Part shown: piece by piece, positions 7,901 to 17,736 of the stretch
Layout: each line of letters starts with the position of its first letter
Position numbering within the stretch: position 1 is the stretch's first letter
NCBI GenBank assembly: GCA_016214845.1
Contig: JACRMS010000014.1
Coordinates: 43,595 to 107,594 of the forward strand
Direction of reading: 5' to 3'
DNA length: 64,000 nt
Source: Nitrospirota bacterium
GTDB taxonomy: Bacteria; Nitrospirota; Thermodesulfovibrionia; UBA6902
Position numbers and translations under genes: made by a program
Notes under the pieces: model-generated
Database searches by the model: none
Told to the model about the DNA's origin: nothing
The model's input: the letters and a program-made list of their open reading frames with translations, nothing else

Positions 7901-8965
7901 TTATTTCTCTAAAAATTGCTCCGGGATTTTATATTCAGCGCTGAAGGTCCTGTATGTTTTTTTGCCTCCCACGTAATAGGGCAGGATAAGATTAAGCTTA
8001 AAGGGATCGGCCTGCTCAAAATCTTTCTCCTTAATATAAAACACACCGCCTTCCCTGACCGGGGGCGCGCCTTTGGCGTTTATGTCAGGCGCGTTCTCAT
8101 AATCCTCTCCCGTAAAGAATATTTTCCTGCCGCCCTGTTCAAGTTCAAAGGTGCTGAATATCCCTCCGTAGGCAAAGCCCGTGCCTTTAAAAGAGCCGGC
8201 CTGTGCGGCGATGAATATTGCCGAGTCCTCAGGCCTCAGCTCTTTTACGGTCTCATTATAGGTTCTGTCTCCGAGGATATTCCTCCCGATCGAAGGAGGC
8301 GTCACAACACCAAAATACAGGTTGATGTAAACATCTTCTCCCTTTAAGCCGAGTGCGCTGTTTTTGACGGTAATATTTTTAAGCGCCCCGGAACTTAACA
8401 GTTCATCCCATGAAAGGGCGGAATATTTTTTACTGATCCTGCCCGCCTGCTTCTTTGCGGTCTTTTCAAGGCCCGTTGCGTCCGCAACACCCCTCGCGCT
8501 TCCGAGTATGGTTGCTGTCTGTACAACAGCGGTGACAGTGGCCCCGGTAATTGCGTCCATGGTTACCTCCCTGCCGACTGTCAGGGTGTCTTTTATATTC
8601 CTGCCGACATATTGTTTTAAGAACTTATTGTAGTCTTCATCGCTGATCCCTATCATGAAAATAGGCTCCGAATAAGCAATGATCTTCACGCCCGTTAATA
8701 CCCCGTTAGTGTCCATGCCGATAAGTGTCTCCAGGGGCTTGCTTGAATAACCGACAAGTTTCGGCGTCCAGTCCATTGACAAAAAGACATATCCCGCAAG
8801 CTTGCCGTCCTTATGGCCCTCCCAATAGCCTTTTTTGGGAACAAACTTGTCCGCGGCAAGAACGTCTTCGGGTTTATATTTAAACCTTCGTTCTACAAAT
8901 CCGTCTCCTGTAAGCGGAAGACAAAGACTGACAAACAGAAATAATAACAGCCAACATCTTTTCAT
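7901..8965 (-). CDS. NosR N-terminal-like periplasmic FMN-binding protein
   Basis: A 354-residue secreted protein with a signal peptide (1-21). It contains an FMN-binding domain at about 60-165 with DAITGATVTA, the flavinylation motif in which a threonine carries covalently bound FMN in NosR, RnfG and NqrC. The remainder resembles the NosR periplasmic region (LSWDELLSSGAL; LGLKGEDVYINLYFG). Normally this domain is fused to the polyferredoxin half, which here is the separate next gene. Role: periplasmic redox relay needed for NosZ activity. The ApbE flavin transferase needed to load FMN is not in this window. Confidence 0.85.
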   Translation of the reverse strand: MKRCWLLLFLFVSLCLPLTGDGFVERRFKYKPEDVLAADKFVPKKGYWEGHKDGKLAGYVFLSMDWTPKLVGYSSKPLETLIGMDTNGVLTGVKIIAYSEPIFMIGISDEDYNKFLKQYVGRNIKDTLTVGREVTMDAITGATVTAVVQTATILGSARGVADATGLEKTAKKQAGRISKKYSALSWDELLSSGALKNITVKNSALGLKGEDVYINLYFGVVTPPSIGRNILGDRTYNETVKELRPEDSAIFIAAQAGSFKGTGFAYGGIFSTFELEQGGRKIFFTGEDYENAPDINAKGAPPVREGGVFYIKEKDFEQADPFKLNLILPYYVGGKKTYRTFSAEYKIPEQFLEK

Positions 8966-8975
8966 GATCTGCTCC

Positions 8976-10349
8976 TTAATGCTGTATTCCCGAATACGGC
9001 AGGGGGACCGCTCCTTTCCTGCCCCTTCTCTCTTCCAGTAATTTGCTCGCCGCGATCCTCTCGTTCAGTCTCTTTCTTATCGCGTCCTCATCCTTCCATG
9101 CGTATCTTGCCGCATGTCTGAGGGGCTTTTCATCGACAAGCGCGAGTTCAGGCTCTGAGAACGGCGCAAGCCTTTCCAGAAAATCCATGAATGTCATTAC
9201 AACTGCCCCCCTGAAAAACTGGAGCGCGGGATTATTCACCCAGAGCTGGTCTGCGTATATAAAGTATTTGTACGGGGTGTCTCCAACCCCGTCCCTGTCG
9301 CTGTCAAACCCTTCGTATTTGTCCCAGTAGTTTCTTTCCCATGAACCTTTTGCAAGCCCCCTCGTCCCTGATACGGTCACGTCCTGTATGTTCCATTTAA
9401 AGATATTCCCTTCAAATATATTGTTTACACGTGTGCCGTCTGTAACAAACGACACCGCCTCGTTGTTGAAGACCAGTTCGTTGTTAATAAAATAATTATA
9501 GGTGTCAGGCTCAAACGGCGACTGGTCCACGCCGATGCCGCGTGAACAATAGATTATCCTGTTGTTTTTGCAGACGGTCTCGGAAGCCTCCTTGAGCCCT
9601 ATGCCCATGCCCGTTGCGCCGGGAGACCTCATTATCGTATTGCCTTCAATAACTATCCCGTTGGAGTACATGTTATAGATGCCGACGGAATTATTATTGA
9701 AGGTATTATTTCTTACAAAATTGACGTCGGAGAACATGAAGTGAAGGCTGTACCTTGAATTGGTCACTGTGTTGTTCTCAATGTTGTTGCCCATCGAATA
9801 CCAGACAACGATGTCCCGCGAATCTGTAATCTTGTTGCCTGTAAAATTATTATTATCGCTCCACCATACCCATATCCCGTCGCCCCGCAGGCCGAGGTCA
9901 TAGGGCAATGATGAGATCTCATTGTCCTTTACCAGATTGCGATGGGAATTCTGGAGGTTTATCCCGAAGAGACTTTTTTCGATCTTATTGTTCGTTATTT
10001 CACAGCGTGAGGAATCAAAGAGAGCAATGGCCGCGTCTATCATGTCGTGCCTGTCCCCCGTATTGATCACCTTCAGATTTTTTATCCTGACACTGTTGGC
10101 CTTTATGATGATCACCGTGCCCTTCTTCTGCCCGTCTACCGTCGCTTCGCCGGCGCCGTCGATTGTGAGGGGTTTATTTATCACCACAGGGCCGGTGTAA
10201 ACATTCCTGCCAAGCACAATGGTTGAATTTTCAGCAGCATGGTCCACGAGCTCCTGCAAGTTTGCCTGCGTTGTTTCCTGTTTCGCGGCGGCAGATATAC
10301 TCAGGAGAAGAACGAAAATACAAAGACCGGACAGTTTCTTAAGATCCAT
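8976..10349 (-). CDS. nosD: NosD, periplasmic copper-site maturation protein
   Basis: A 457-residue secreted protein (signal peptide ending near residue 22) made mostly of right-handed beta-helix (CASH/NosD) repeats, seen as recurring Asn-rich turns such as NRNLVKDNEI-like, NNNFTGNKITDS and NNIENNTVTNS rungs. The motif GDGIWVWWSDNN and the C-terminal block ending RRGRKGAVPLPYSG also look NosD-like. It works with NosF and NosY to build or load the NosZ copper sites in the periplasm. It lies 3 nt after the cytochrome c gene and 10 nt before the FMN protein, within the same leftward operon. Confidence 0.9.
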   Translation of the reverse strand: MDLKKLSGLCIFVLLLSISAAAKQETTQANLQELVDHAAENSTIVLGRNVYTGPVVINKPLTIDGAGEATVDGQKKGTVIIIKANSVRIKNLKVINTGDRHDMIDAAIALFDSSRCEITNNKIEKSLFGINLQNSHRNLVKDNEISSLPYDLGLRGDGIWVWWSDNNNFTGNKITDSRDIVVWYSMGNNIENNTVTNSRYSLHFMFSDVNFVRNNTFNNNSVGIYNMYSNGIVIEGNTIMRSPGATGMGIGLKEASETVCKNNRIIYCSRGIGVDQSPFEPDTYNYFINNELVFNNEAVSFVTDGTRVNNIFEGNIFKWNIQDVTVSGTRGLAKGSWERNYWDKYEGFDSDRDGVGDTPYKYFIYADQLWVNNPALQFFRGAVVMTFMDFLERLAPFSEPELALVDEKPLRHAARYAWKDEDAIRKRLNERIAASKLLEERRGRKGAVPLPYSGIQH

Positions 10350-10352
10350 CCA

Positions 10353-10745
10353 TTATTTCTTCTCCTTTTTCTCCCCGCGCTTCTCTTCCTTCCTTTCAGC
10401 AGGCTTTGCCAAAGATTTAAGGTACTCATAAATAAGCTCCGCGTCTTTCGGCTCAACGCCCTGCTCCGGCATATGGAGATTGAATGCCTCGATCATGTCC
10501 TTTACCATGGGCTCGTCATAATGTTTTTTTGGATTGAGGATAAAATCGATTATCCAGTCTTTGGGCCGGTTTTCTGTGACGTAGGTCAGATCGGGGCCGT
10601 TCCAGTCTTTACCCGGCACATGACAGCCCGAGCAGCCGTACGTGTCAAATGCCTCTTTGGCCTTATCGGGCTCTGTTCCTGCAATTGACAAAGCTCCGGC
10701 CAGAATACAGCCCGCCACGATGAGAAGCAGTAGAAAGTTTTTCAC
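10353..10745 (-). CDS. Monohaem cytochrome c of the nos operon (NosC-like)
   Basis: A ~130-residue secreted cytochrome c: signal peptide, one haem motif (CSGCH), a distal methionine in HMPEQG, and a Lys/Glu-rich tail. The start was set at the GTG at 10745 because GGAGG lies 10 nt before it; a longer frame from a TTG at 10766 lacks such a site. Clade II nos clusters usually carry one or two small cytochromes c thought to pass electrons to NosZ, and this is the likely counterpart. It sits directly before nosD, and a palindromic repeat block separates it from the gene upstream. Confidence 0.8.
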   Translation of the reverse strand: MKNFLLLLIVAGCILAGALSIAGTEPDKAKEAFDTYGCSGCHVPGKDWNGPDLTYVTENRPKDWIIDFILNPKKHYDEPMVKDMIEAFNLHMPEQGVEPKDAELIYEYLKSLAKPAERKEEKRGEKKEKK

Positions 10746-10762
10746 CGGTTTATGACCTCCTT

Positions 10763-10856
10763 CCAAATCTCCCCCTTTGGAAAAGGGGGATTAAGGGGGA
10801 TTTTTTAATTATAGTGTTTGCAAATCCCCCCTCACCCCCCTTTGCTAAAGGGGGGA
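10763..10856. repeat. CCCCCTTT-GGGGG palindromic repeats inside the nos operon
   Basis: Two adjacent hairpin-forming units, CCCCCTTTGGAAAAGGGGG (10771-10789) and CCCCCCTTTGCTAAAGGGGGG (10835-10855), fill most of the gap between the cytochrome c gene and the periplasmic protein gene. The first is repeated almost exactly inside the TonB-like gene near 56375. The hairpins may act as mRNA-stabilising or attenuating structures in the operon. Confidence 0.6.
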
Positions 10857-10920
10857 ATATATATGAGGAATCATTAATAAAATTATTCCTTTTTGAAGCC
10901 CCGCCTTGCATGGGGGAGCT

Positions 10921-11319
10921 TCACTTCTGCTGTGCCGCTGCTTCAGCGTCCACAACCATCTTCTGCGCCAGCAATCCCTGGGTTGCAACCTTCACCTGGT
11001 ACTGCCAGTACTGATTGGCCCAGCCGTATGCCTTTTCCCATTCGCCCCTGGCGGCAAGCGCCTCGGCCTTCTTCTTTGCCTCCTCGCCGTAACCGGCCTG
11101 ATCGAGGGCGTCTTCCACTGTATTTTTTGCGGTGGGATAATTTTCATAATGATGGTCTTTCAGCCACTGGACCACCCCGTCAATTACTTTCTGGGTATCC
11201 GTGCATTCTTTCATCTGTTTTTCATACCCTGCCTTGTAATCAACTTCCTGCGCAGCCGCATGAAAGGCAAACGGCAGTGTTATCAATACAAAGAATATGA
11301 AATATCTCAAATGTCTCAT
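10921..11319 (-). CDS. Periplasmic helical protein next to nosZ, unknown function
   Basis: A 132-residue secreted protein: signal peptide 1-23 (cleavage after FHAAAQ), then an Ala/Glu/Lys-rich, mostly helical body with many aromatic residues (EKAYGWANQYWQYQVKVA). A single Cys (KECTDTQ, near residue 39) means it is not a cytochrome. It begins 12 nt after the nosZ stop on the same strand, so it is almost certainly co-transcribed with nosZ. I do not recognise it as NosL, NosB or any named Nos protein. A structural or scaffold role for NosZ is possible but is only inference from position. Confidence 0.65.
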   Translation of the reverse strand: MRHLRYFIFFVLITLPFAFHAAAQEVDYKAGYEKQMKECTDTQKVIDGVVQWLKDHHYENYPTAKNTVEDALDQAGYGEEAKKKAEALAARGEWEKAYGWANQYWQYQVKVATQGLLAQKMVVDAEAAAQQK

Positions 11320-11330
11320 GTCTTGCCCTC

Positions 11331-13286
11331 CTATGGCTTTACAAGAAGGTAACCCATCATTTCGAGGTGGAGCGCTGAACAGAACTCTGTGCAGTAGTAC
11401 GGATATACTCCTTCTTTATCTGCTGTAAATTCAAATGTTGCGGTCTTTCCCGGCTCAAGGCTCATATGAGCGCTGTAGCCGTATATGCCGAAGCCGTGTG
11501 TTTCATCTTCCGCCCTCTCAAGGTTAGTCACATGGATAATGACCTTGTTGCCTTTCTTCACCTCGATACGCTCAGGATTTATATGGCTTCTTATGGATGT
11601 GGCAAACACTTCGACAACATTACCCTTGCGGACGATCTTTTCCTTGCCTGCCATTGTCGCATATGAGGATGCTTCTCCTGTCCTGAAATCGGTGCCAGTC
11701 TTATAGCGGACTACTGGCTTCAGCAGTTTCGCGTTGATTATGGAGACATTATGCGGTTCTCCAATCGGTATCGGCAAATCGTAAAGCAGTTCCAGTTTGT
11801 CGCCTGTTATGTCAATGAGCTGGTGGTTTTGAGGATGCAATGGGCCGATCGGATTAAACCGGTCCACCGCAAGTTTGTTAAGCGCGATCAGATATTTCCC
11901 CTGCGGTTTTACTGTGTCGCCATGCGGAGCTACAAGATGGCCGATGTTATAATGCACCTGGATCTTGTCGAGTACCTGCAATTTTTTGAAATCCCACTTC
12001 ACAACAGCTGAATCAACATAAAGGGATGTGTATACAATTCCATCCTGTGAATCATATTGCGTATGCAATGGGCCAAGGCCGAGCTGTACCTGCCCGTAAA
12101 GCGCCTTCTTGAGATCGAGTATGGGGATGCCGAACGGGTCCTTCCCCGCGAAATCCCTGCTGTCAATGAGCGTCTTTATCTTCTGAAAGTCATAAACAGA
12201 GGCGTGAGTGTCGAGTTTCCCGCAGACGATCATGTACTGGCCTGTCGGGTCTACATCAACGCCATGCGGACTTTTGGGCTCGGGGACCAGAAACAGGAGC
12301 CCCTTTTTGACAAGTGTGTCAATTGGAACAACTTTATGGCCGTTAATGACTTTGAAATTTCCTGCGGCTACTTCACTCTCTACGCCCTTCCAGTTAATCA
12401 CATGCAGATAGTCGGTATCTCTTGCCGACATGCCGGCCTCATTAGGTGCGTTTCCTTCCTCTATACCGCCCGTGTACATTTCTGAATTAAATGAGTTTGT
12501 GAACGCCCACCCGTCCGATACGAGCTTTCCCAGATCAGCAAGGTCCTGCATGTACGGCGGAAGTTCCACGGAGAAGGAATTCTTTTCGTCGATCCTTCCT
12601 TTGCTCCTGTCGAACTTCCAGAAGGTCATTGCGCCCCGGTATTTTTCCTTGTACCTGGAGATCGGATAGTATTTGTTCTCAAGAGGCGCTGCATACTGTG
12701 AGGTTTCTATCACGTAATCAGTATTCGGCGTTACAAACGCCCCGCCGTGGTCTGACTTCATGACCGGATTTTTCACAATCTGTTTTGTGGTGAAGTCTTT
12801 GAGGTCTATGACCGCAACCCTTGCATGCGCCTTGTCATTGATAAAGGCATACTCGCCGTCATAGTCGCCGTTGGTCTCTGAAAAATGCGGGTGGTGTGTA
12901 TCTCCCCAGTTCACGTCCTTGCCGTTGACCCTTCCGCCTGCAAGTATCTCCCTGCTTTCCTGGTCATAGCCGTATCCCTGCCAGGGCTCAGGAGTGAATA
13001 CGCCGACGACCTTCAGGATACGCATCGAAGGCACGCCGTAGACAATCACCTGCCCGCTCTGTCCGCCTGATGACAAGGCAATGTAAGGGTCATATTTGCC
13101 TGTCGGCGTATAGGTCTTTGCCGCGGCAAGTATGTCCTTTTCGGTAAGCCCTCTTTCTTTCATCACAGCTTCCAGCGATTGCGCCCTTTGCTGTGTAAGT
13201 GCGGGGACCGTAAACAGGCCAAGCAGGATTATTACTGCCAATGCCAACAGGTACCACGTCTTATAGGTTTTTTTAAATTTTGCCAT
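11331..13286 (-). CDS. nosZ: Nitrous oxide reductase, clade II (Sec-exported)
   Basis: A 651-residue periplasmic copper enzyme reducing N2O to N2. The C-terminal cupredoxin domain shows the CuA ligand pattern CTEFCSALHLEM (C632, C636, H640, M643). The beta-propeller holds histidines expected for the CuZ cluster (DTHHPHFSE, MKSDHGG, PKSPHGVDVDP, GPLHTQYD, EPHNVS). The N-terminus has a Sec-type signal (hydrophobic stretch 12-31) and no twin-arginine motif, the hallmark of clade II (atypical) NosZ, common in non-denitrifying N2O reducers. A good ribosome site (AAAGGAGG) precedes the ATG. It is first in the leftward operon; the ~290 nt upstream should hold the promoter, but no convincing FNR-type box was found. 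Confidence 0.95.
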   Translation of the reverse strand: MAKFKKTYKTWYLLALAVIILLGLFTVPALTQQRAQSLEAVMKERGLTEKDILAAAKTYTPTGKYDPYIALSSGGQSGQVIVYGVPSMRILKVVGVFTPEPWQGYGYDQESREILAGGRVNGKDVNWGDTHHPHFSETNGDYDGEYAFINDKAHARVAVIDLKDFTTKQIVKNPVMKSDHGGAFVTPNTDYVIETSQYAAPLENKYYPISRYKEKYRGAMTFWKFDRSKGRIDEKNSFSVELPPYMQDLADLGKLVSDGWAFTNSFNSEMYTGGIEEGNAPNEAGMSARDTDYLHVINWKGVESEVAAGNFKVINGHKVVPIDTLVKKGLLFLVPEPKSPHGVDVDPTGQYMIVCGKLDTHASVYDFQKIKTLIDSRDFAGKDPFGIPILDLKKALYGQVQLGLGPLHTQYDSQDGIVYTSLYVDSAVVKWDFKKLQVLDKIQVHYNIGHLVAPHGDTVKPQGKYLIALNKLAVDRFNPIGPLHPQNHQLIDITGDKLELLYDLPIPIGEPHNVSIINAKLLKPVVRYKTGTDFRTGEASSYATMAGKEKIVRKGNVVEVFATSIRSHINPERIEVKKGNKVIIHVTNLERAEDETHGFGIYGYSAHMSLEPGKTATFEFTADKEGVYPYYCTEFCSALHLEMMGYLLVKP

Positions 13287-13512
13287 TTCCCCCTCCTTTC
13301 AATGAAGGATGAAAGTACGTTAAGTGATTGAATTGATAAAGTTGTTTGTTTATTTAGATAGATACTCTTTTACTCACCTCCCTGTAAGAGAAGGCTATCA
13401 CCATGCCATGCTATGTCAAATTAAATTTGCTTATCTGTTTATTGGAAAAAAATAAGTTAGGGGAATAAAAGCAGATGTAGTAAGGAAGACCCTTTCAGGT
13501 TCACTTTAAAAA

Positions 13513-13543
13513 AATAACCCTGCGCCGGTAAAGCAGGGTTATT
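13513..13543 (-). terminator. Hairpin terminator after the DUF6448-like gene
   Basis: An 11-bp stem (AATAACCCTGC / GCAGGGTTATT) with a 9-nt loop, followed on the minus strand by a run of Ts. It lies 36 nt after the stop of the gene at 13579-14217 and separates that gene from the nosZ promoter region (13287-13512), where nothing else clear is seen. Confidence 0.8.
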
Positions 13544-13578
13544 GAGATAAACAGGAAAGTTAGATATTTGTTTAAATT

Positions 13579-14217
13579 CTAATGTTGATGCACTTCCGGC
13601 CCGGGCGTCTCCGCTCCCTCGTGATGTTCAACTTTAGCAGTCGCATCATTGTATAAACGTTCTACGTAATGGGTGAACACAACATAGGCTTCAACATATT
13701 CCCTGCCTGCCTCGACGCTTTCACCGGCATGTTTTTTGGTCTCTTTTGCGTGTGCAAATTTCTCCCGTATCCCTTTTGCGACTGCATCGGTTACATGTTT
13801 CACAAGCGTATCCGCAGAACCGCTTTCCAGCGCCTTGTCTGATTCCACAATGACCGGCTCAACAGCTTCGCCGGGTTTCAGTCCCGTGTAAGGCGCTCCT
13901 TCACCTGCGCGATGGACCCGCACAAGAGTTTCAAAGAAATACATGTCCGCAAGTTCTTTTGCCTCTTTGCCCTGTTTCCTGACGGCCAATGTTTTCTTGA
14001 AGGCTTCGTTTATCTCCCCCTCATTTTCCTTCTTCACCCATTTCAGAATCTGCTTGATGTCGCTTTTTTCAAGCGCTACTCTCGCTTCCTTCACCACTGG
14101 CCCTTCAAGGGTGTCACAGTGGGCACTGACAATATTAGGAGTAAGTCCAAAAACAATAATTGATATATCAAATATAAGTATTGATACGTTTCTGATAAAA
14201 TTTAACTTTGCAGTCAT
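13579..14217 (-). CDS. Secreted DUF6448-like protein
   Basis: A 212-residue exported protein: hydrophobic signal (about 10-31), then SAHCDTLEGPVVKEARVAL directly after the cleavage site, the recurrent opening of the DUF6448 family as I recall it. The body is helical and charged, ending in a His-rich tail (VEHHEG and EVHQH) that might bind metal. Function is unknown. It has its own terminator downstream and so is probably a separate transcript from nosZ, although it lies immediately upstream on the same strand. Confidence 0.65.
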   Translation of the reverse strand: MTAKLNFIRNVSILIFDISIIVFGLTPNIVSAHCDTLEGPVVKEARVALEKSDIKQILKWVKKENEGEINEAFKKTLAVRKQGKEAKELADMYFFETLVRVHRAGEGAPYTGLKPGEAVEPVIVESDKALESGSADTLVKHVTDAVAKGIREKFAHAKETKKHAGESVEAGREYVEAYVVFTHYVERLYNDATAKVEHHEGAETPGPEVHQH

Positions 14218-14342
14218 TTTATCCTCCTTTTGTTTTTTTTATGGTTTACGTCAAAAGTCTATCATCTGTGAAATAAATTGCAACAGAAAAAAATTTTAAT
14301 AATATCAAATCTCTTAAACCTAATTTTTATTGTCCGGGAGCC

Positions 14343-16601
14343 CTATTTCTTATCCAACTCCTCCCTTATCTTTTTGAGAAGGTCTATCGGCGATACCGGT
14401 TTAAATATCAAGGTCATCTCTTTTTCCAGCAGTCCCTTCTGCTGAATGATGTCGGCAGTATATCCGCTTATGAATATTGCCCTTATGCCGGACTTTATCT
14501 TCCTGATTTCATCAAATGCCGCTTTCCCGCTTTTCTTCGGCATTATAAGATCAGATAAAAAAAGCTCTATGATGTCCTTGTGCTCCAGGAACTTACTCAC
14601 TGCATCTTCTCCGTCCGCTGCCTCTATTACCTTATAGCCGAATTCATCGAGTACGGATTTTGTAAGCTGTCTCAATGATTCATCATCCTCCGCAAGGAGT
14701 ATCACTTCAGAGCCGCGCTGGGGATATTCAGTCTTTGAGGTCATGCCCTCTGACTGAATATCTTCCGCTATTAACGGCAGGTAAATCCTGAATATTGTGC
14801 CCGCCCCGGGTTCGCTGTAGACATTAATGTATCCTTCATGCTGTTTAATGATTCCATAGACTATAGAAAGCCCGAGCCCCGTGCCCTTCCCCGGCTCCTT
14901 TGTTGTAAAGAACGGTTCGAATATTTTTTGCTTCGTGTTCTCATTCATGCCTGTGCCGTTATCCGTCACTGTTATGAGAGCGTATCTTCCGGGACTGCCG
15001 TATCCATGCGCCCTTATGAATTCGTTATCAATCCTGCTCTTTTCTGTTGCAATTGTAAATGTACCTCCTTTCGGCAGGGCATCCCTTGCGTTTGTTGCCA
15101 GATTTATTAAAACCTGCTCAAGCTGCCCTGAGTCGGCAAGAACCTTCAGGGCTTCTTCACTCAGCATTGTTCTGACTTTTATATCCTCTCCCATTATTCT
15201 TAACAAAAACTTTTCCACTCTCTTTATTATCCCGTTAAGGCCGACCGGCTTTTTGTCTGTTATCTGCTTTCTGCTGAAGGCGAGAAGGCTTTGCGTGAGG
15301 TAAGATGCTTTGTCTGTTGCCTCAAGCATATGTTCTATATTCAGGCGCAGCGGATCGTCATTTGCCATCTTCAGAAGGGTGACATGCCCGTAGCCGATTA
15401 TCGCTGAAAGAATATTGTTGAAATCATGTGCGACCCCGCCGGCAAGCTGCCCTACGGCCTCCATCTTCTGGGCCTGGCGCAGTTGCTCTTCGAGCTTTTT
15501 CTTCTCGGTTATGTCAACCAATGAAGCCATCATGCAGATTGGCTTCCCCTCATCGTCTCTGACCATATTGGCCGATAACTCAACAATAAACGCGGAACCG
15601 TCTTTTCTCAGGGCCCCCCGCTCTCCTGCCCATTCTCCTTTATTCCTCAGCGCTTCAACTATCTCAGTCGACTTGTCTTTTACCTGCCAGAACTTTGTGC
15701 AGTGCATCCCAAGGACTTCATCCTCACTCTCGTATCCCCATAATTTAAGGAAAACAGGATTTACATAAGTCAGATTGGCTTCAAGATCGGCAAGGACCAT
15801 CGCATTGGTGGATGATTTAATGGCCCAGTCCATGACCTTCAGCCTTTTCTCCATCTTTTTCTGTTCGGTAATGTCTCTGGCGATGTGAACGCCGCCGGTT
15901 ACTTCGCCCTTATCATCAAGAATGGGGGAGACTGTTACCAATAACGGCCGTCCGATATGCGGGTCGTCAATCTCGACGGTCTCGGTTCTTTTTGATTTCA
16001 GCATCTTGTCGAGAGGACACTCAGGCCATTTCCCCTGGGTACCGTGAAAAATCTTGTAACAATGTTCTCCAACAAGATCTTCAGGTTTTATTCCCTTGAA
16101 ATCAGCCAATGCCTTGTTCACTTTCGTGCACCTGAAATCCTTGTCATGCACAGAAACAAAATCCGATATCGAGTCAAAGGTGTGCTGCCACTCGGTTGCC
16201 GCTCTTTTTAACAGTTCATCTGTACGCTTATGCTCTGTAATGTCTCTTGCAACCTCAATTCCGGCAATGATCTTCCCTGACGAATCCCTTATCGGGGATG
16301 CGGTAATTTCAACATGGAGGATGCCCCGTTCAGTTGCAGCGCTCCTCTCGGTTGTATGGCTCATGCCATCCTTAAAAGCCATATCAACAGGGCAGCCTTC
16401 ACAGACTTCGTCCCTGCATTCGTAGACTTTGTAGCAATACTCTCCAAGGTGATCGCCGATAAGTTTCCTGTGTGCCTGATTTTGATATAAGACCCTGAAA
16501 TCGGTGCCCTGAATGCTCACGGCGTCTCCAATGACTTCGAGTATCCCCTGTTTTATCATCTCGTCAATCTGATCTTTTACTGCTTTGTCTTGGTGTTCCA
16601 T
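14343..16601 (-). CDS. PAS-PAS-PAS hybrid histidine kinase with receiver
   Basis: A 752-residue cytoplasmic sensor (no membrane helix). Three PAS domains at about 20-130, 140-255 and 265-375; the first two carry cysteine sets ([17 protein letters not shown] and HCYKIFHG...PECPLD) that could bind metal or sense redox. Then a HisKA dimerisation domain with the phospho-acceptor in VAHDFNNIL, an HATPase domain with DNGTGM and GKGTGLGLS, and a C-terminal receiver (LAEDDES; phospho-Asp in [11 protein letters not shown]). GGGAGGTC precedes the ATG. It lies between the nos region and an efflux operon; its output partner is not visible, so linkage to N-oxide sensing is speculation. Confidence 0.85.
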   Translation of the reverse strand: MEHQDKAVKDQIDEMIKQGILEVIGDAVSIQGTDFRVLYQNQAHRKLIGDHLGEYCYKVYECRDEVCEGCPVDMAFKDGMSHTTERSAATERGILHVEITASPIRDSSGKIIAGIEVARDITEHKRTDELLKRAATEWQHTFDSISDFVSVHDKDFRCTKVNKALADFKGIKPEDLVGEHCYKIFHGTQGKWPECPLDKMLKSKRTETVEIDDPHIGRPLLVTVSPILDDKGEVTGGVHIARDITEQKKMEKRLKVMDWAIKSSTNAMVLADLEANLTYVNPVFLKLWGYESEDEVLGMHCTKFWQVKDKSTEIVEALRNKGEWAGERGALRKDGSAFIVELSANMVRDDEGKPICMMASLVDITEKKKLEEQLRQAQKMEAVGQLAGGVAHDFNNILSAIIGYGHVTLLKMANDDPLRLNIEHMLEATDKASYLTQSLLAFSRKQITDKKPVGLNGIIKRVEKFLLRIMGEDIKVRTMLSEEALKVLADSGQLEQVLINLATNARDALPKGGTFTIATEKSRIDNEFIRAHGYGSPGRYALITVTDNGTGMNENTKQKIFEPFFTTKEPGKGTGLGLSIVYGIIKQHEGYINVYSEPGAGTIFRIYLPLIAEDIQSEGMTSKTEYPQRGSEVILLAEDDESLRQLTKSVLDEFGYKVIEAADGEDAVSKFLEHKDIIELFLSDLIMPKKSGKAAFDEIRKIKSGIRAIFISGYTADIIQQKGLLEKEMTLIFKPVSPIDLLKKIREELDKK

Positions 16602-16621
16602 TTTTGACCTCCCAAAGTATC

Positions 16622-17734
16622 TTACCCAAGCCTCTTTTTAAACCTTAGAGAGCTCACAGTTATAACCGCTGTGCCTAACAGAAGCAGAGATATAATCTGC
16701 GGCCACAGTATGTTTATCCAGTTGCCTTTCAGGAATATGCCCCTTATTATTACGAGAAAATATCTGAGCGGATTTATATATGTGACATACTGAATAAGCT
16801 TCGGCATGTTCTCAATGGGAAACATAAAGCCTGACAGCAGGACGGCGGGGATATAGAAAAGAAAGGTCGCCATCAGCGCCTGCTGTTGGGTCTTTGAGAT
16901 AGTAGATATAAAAAGCCCGATACCCAGCACCGACAACAGATAGATAGCTGTCGTTAATGGCATCAGAGATATTGACCCCTTTATCGGAATATCAAACCAG
17001 AGTATCCCCACTGCGGTCACGAGAAACATGTCAAAGAAACCTATTGCCGCGAAAGGGATTGTCTTGCCAAGCATCAATTCCACCGGTTTGAGGGGCGTGA
17101 CCATAAGTTGTTCCATGGTGCCTATCTCTCTTTCCCTGACAATAGCCATTGAAGTAAGAAGCAGGCAGGTCAGCATAATTACAATTGAGATGACGCCCGG
17201 CACATTATAGTTTTTGCTTCGCAGGTCGGGATTGTACAGTGCCCTCGACCGTAAATCGATTCCAGACCTCAATGCGCCGGTCTGCTGCTTGCCCGAATCC
17301 TTTGCGTATTTCGTAATGATCCTGCTGGCATAATCCATTGCGACAGTTCCGGTATTGGAATCTGTACCGTCAATAAGTATTTGAATATTTGCCGGAGATC
17401 CCTTTTTTAGATCTGATGAAAACCCCCTGTTTATCTGGATAGCTGTGACAACCTTGCCCTTGTCCAGTAGATATTGGGCCTCGTCAGGTGATTCGGTAAA
17501 ATATCTGATGCTGAAATATCCGGAAGATTCCAGCCTCCTTGCAATTTCCCGGCTCTCATACGATTTATCAAGATCATAAATGGCAGTTGAGATGTTATTC
17601 ACATCAGTCGTAACTGCATAGCCGAAGGCGAGTAACTGCATTATAGGAGTAAAAAAAACAATCGCCTTCATCCGTTTGTCCCTGAAAATCTGGATGAACT
17701 CCTTTATCACCATATTTTTTGTTCGTTCAAACAT
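16622..17734 (-). CDS. ABC-2 type efflux permease (YbhR-like)
   Basis: A 370-residue permease: one N-terminal helix, a large extracytoplasmic domain (about 45-175), then five helices, as in the YhhJ/YbhS/YbhR branch of ABC-2 exporters. The motif VREREIGTMEQLMVTPLKPVE after the second helix marks the cytoplasmic coupling segment. It forms a likely heterodimer with the paralogous permease just upstream (2-nt gap). It is last in the tetR-tolC-hlyD-ATPase-ATPase-permease-permease operon. Substrate unknown; homologous systems export drugs or other hydrophobic molecules. Confidence 0.85.
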   Translation of the reverse strand: MFERTKNMVIKEFIQIFRDKRMKAIVFFTPIMQLLAFGYAVTTDVNNISTAIYDLDKSYESREIARRLESSGYFSIRYFTESPDEAQYLLDKGKVVTAIQINRGFSSDLKKGSPANIQILIDGTDSNTGTVAMDYASRIITKYAKDSGKQQTGALRSGIDLRSRALYNPDLRSKNYNVPGVISIVIMLTCLLLTSMAIVREREIGTMEQLMVTPLKPVELMLGKTIPFAAIGFFDMFLVTAVGILWFDIPIKGSISLMPLTTAIYLLSVLGIGLFISTISKTQQQALMATFLFYIPAVLLSGFMFPIENMPKLIQYVTYINPLRYFLVIIRGIFLKGNWINILWPQIISLLLLGTAVITVSSLRFKKRLG

Positions 17735-17736
17735 TT

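Noticed and set aside
10745..10766. TTG start of the nos cytochrome c
   Set aside because: It overlaps the ribosome site GGAGG, which serves the GTG at 10745.
13287..13512. Possible FNR/NNR box upstream of nosZ (GATTGAATTGAT)
   Set aside because: The halves do not fit TTGAT-N4-ATCAA; no convincing promoter boxes, so not listed.
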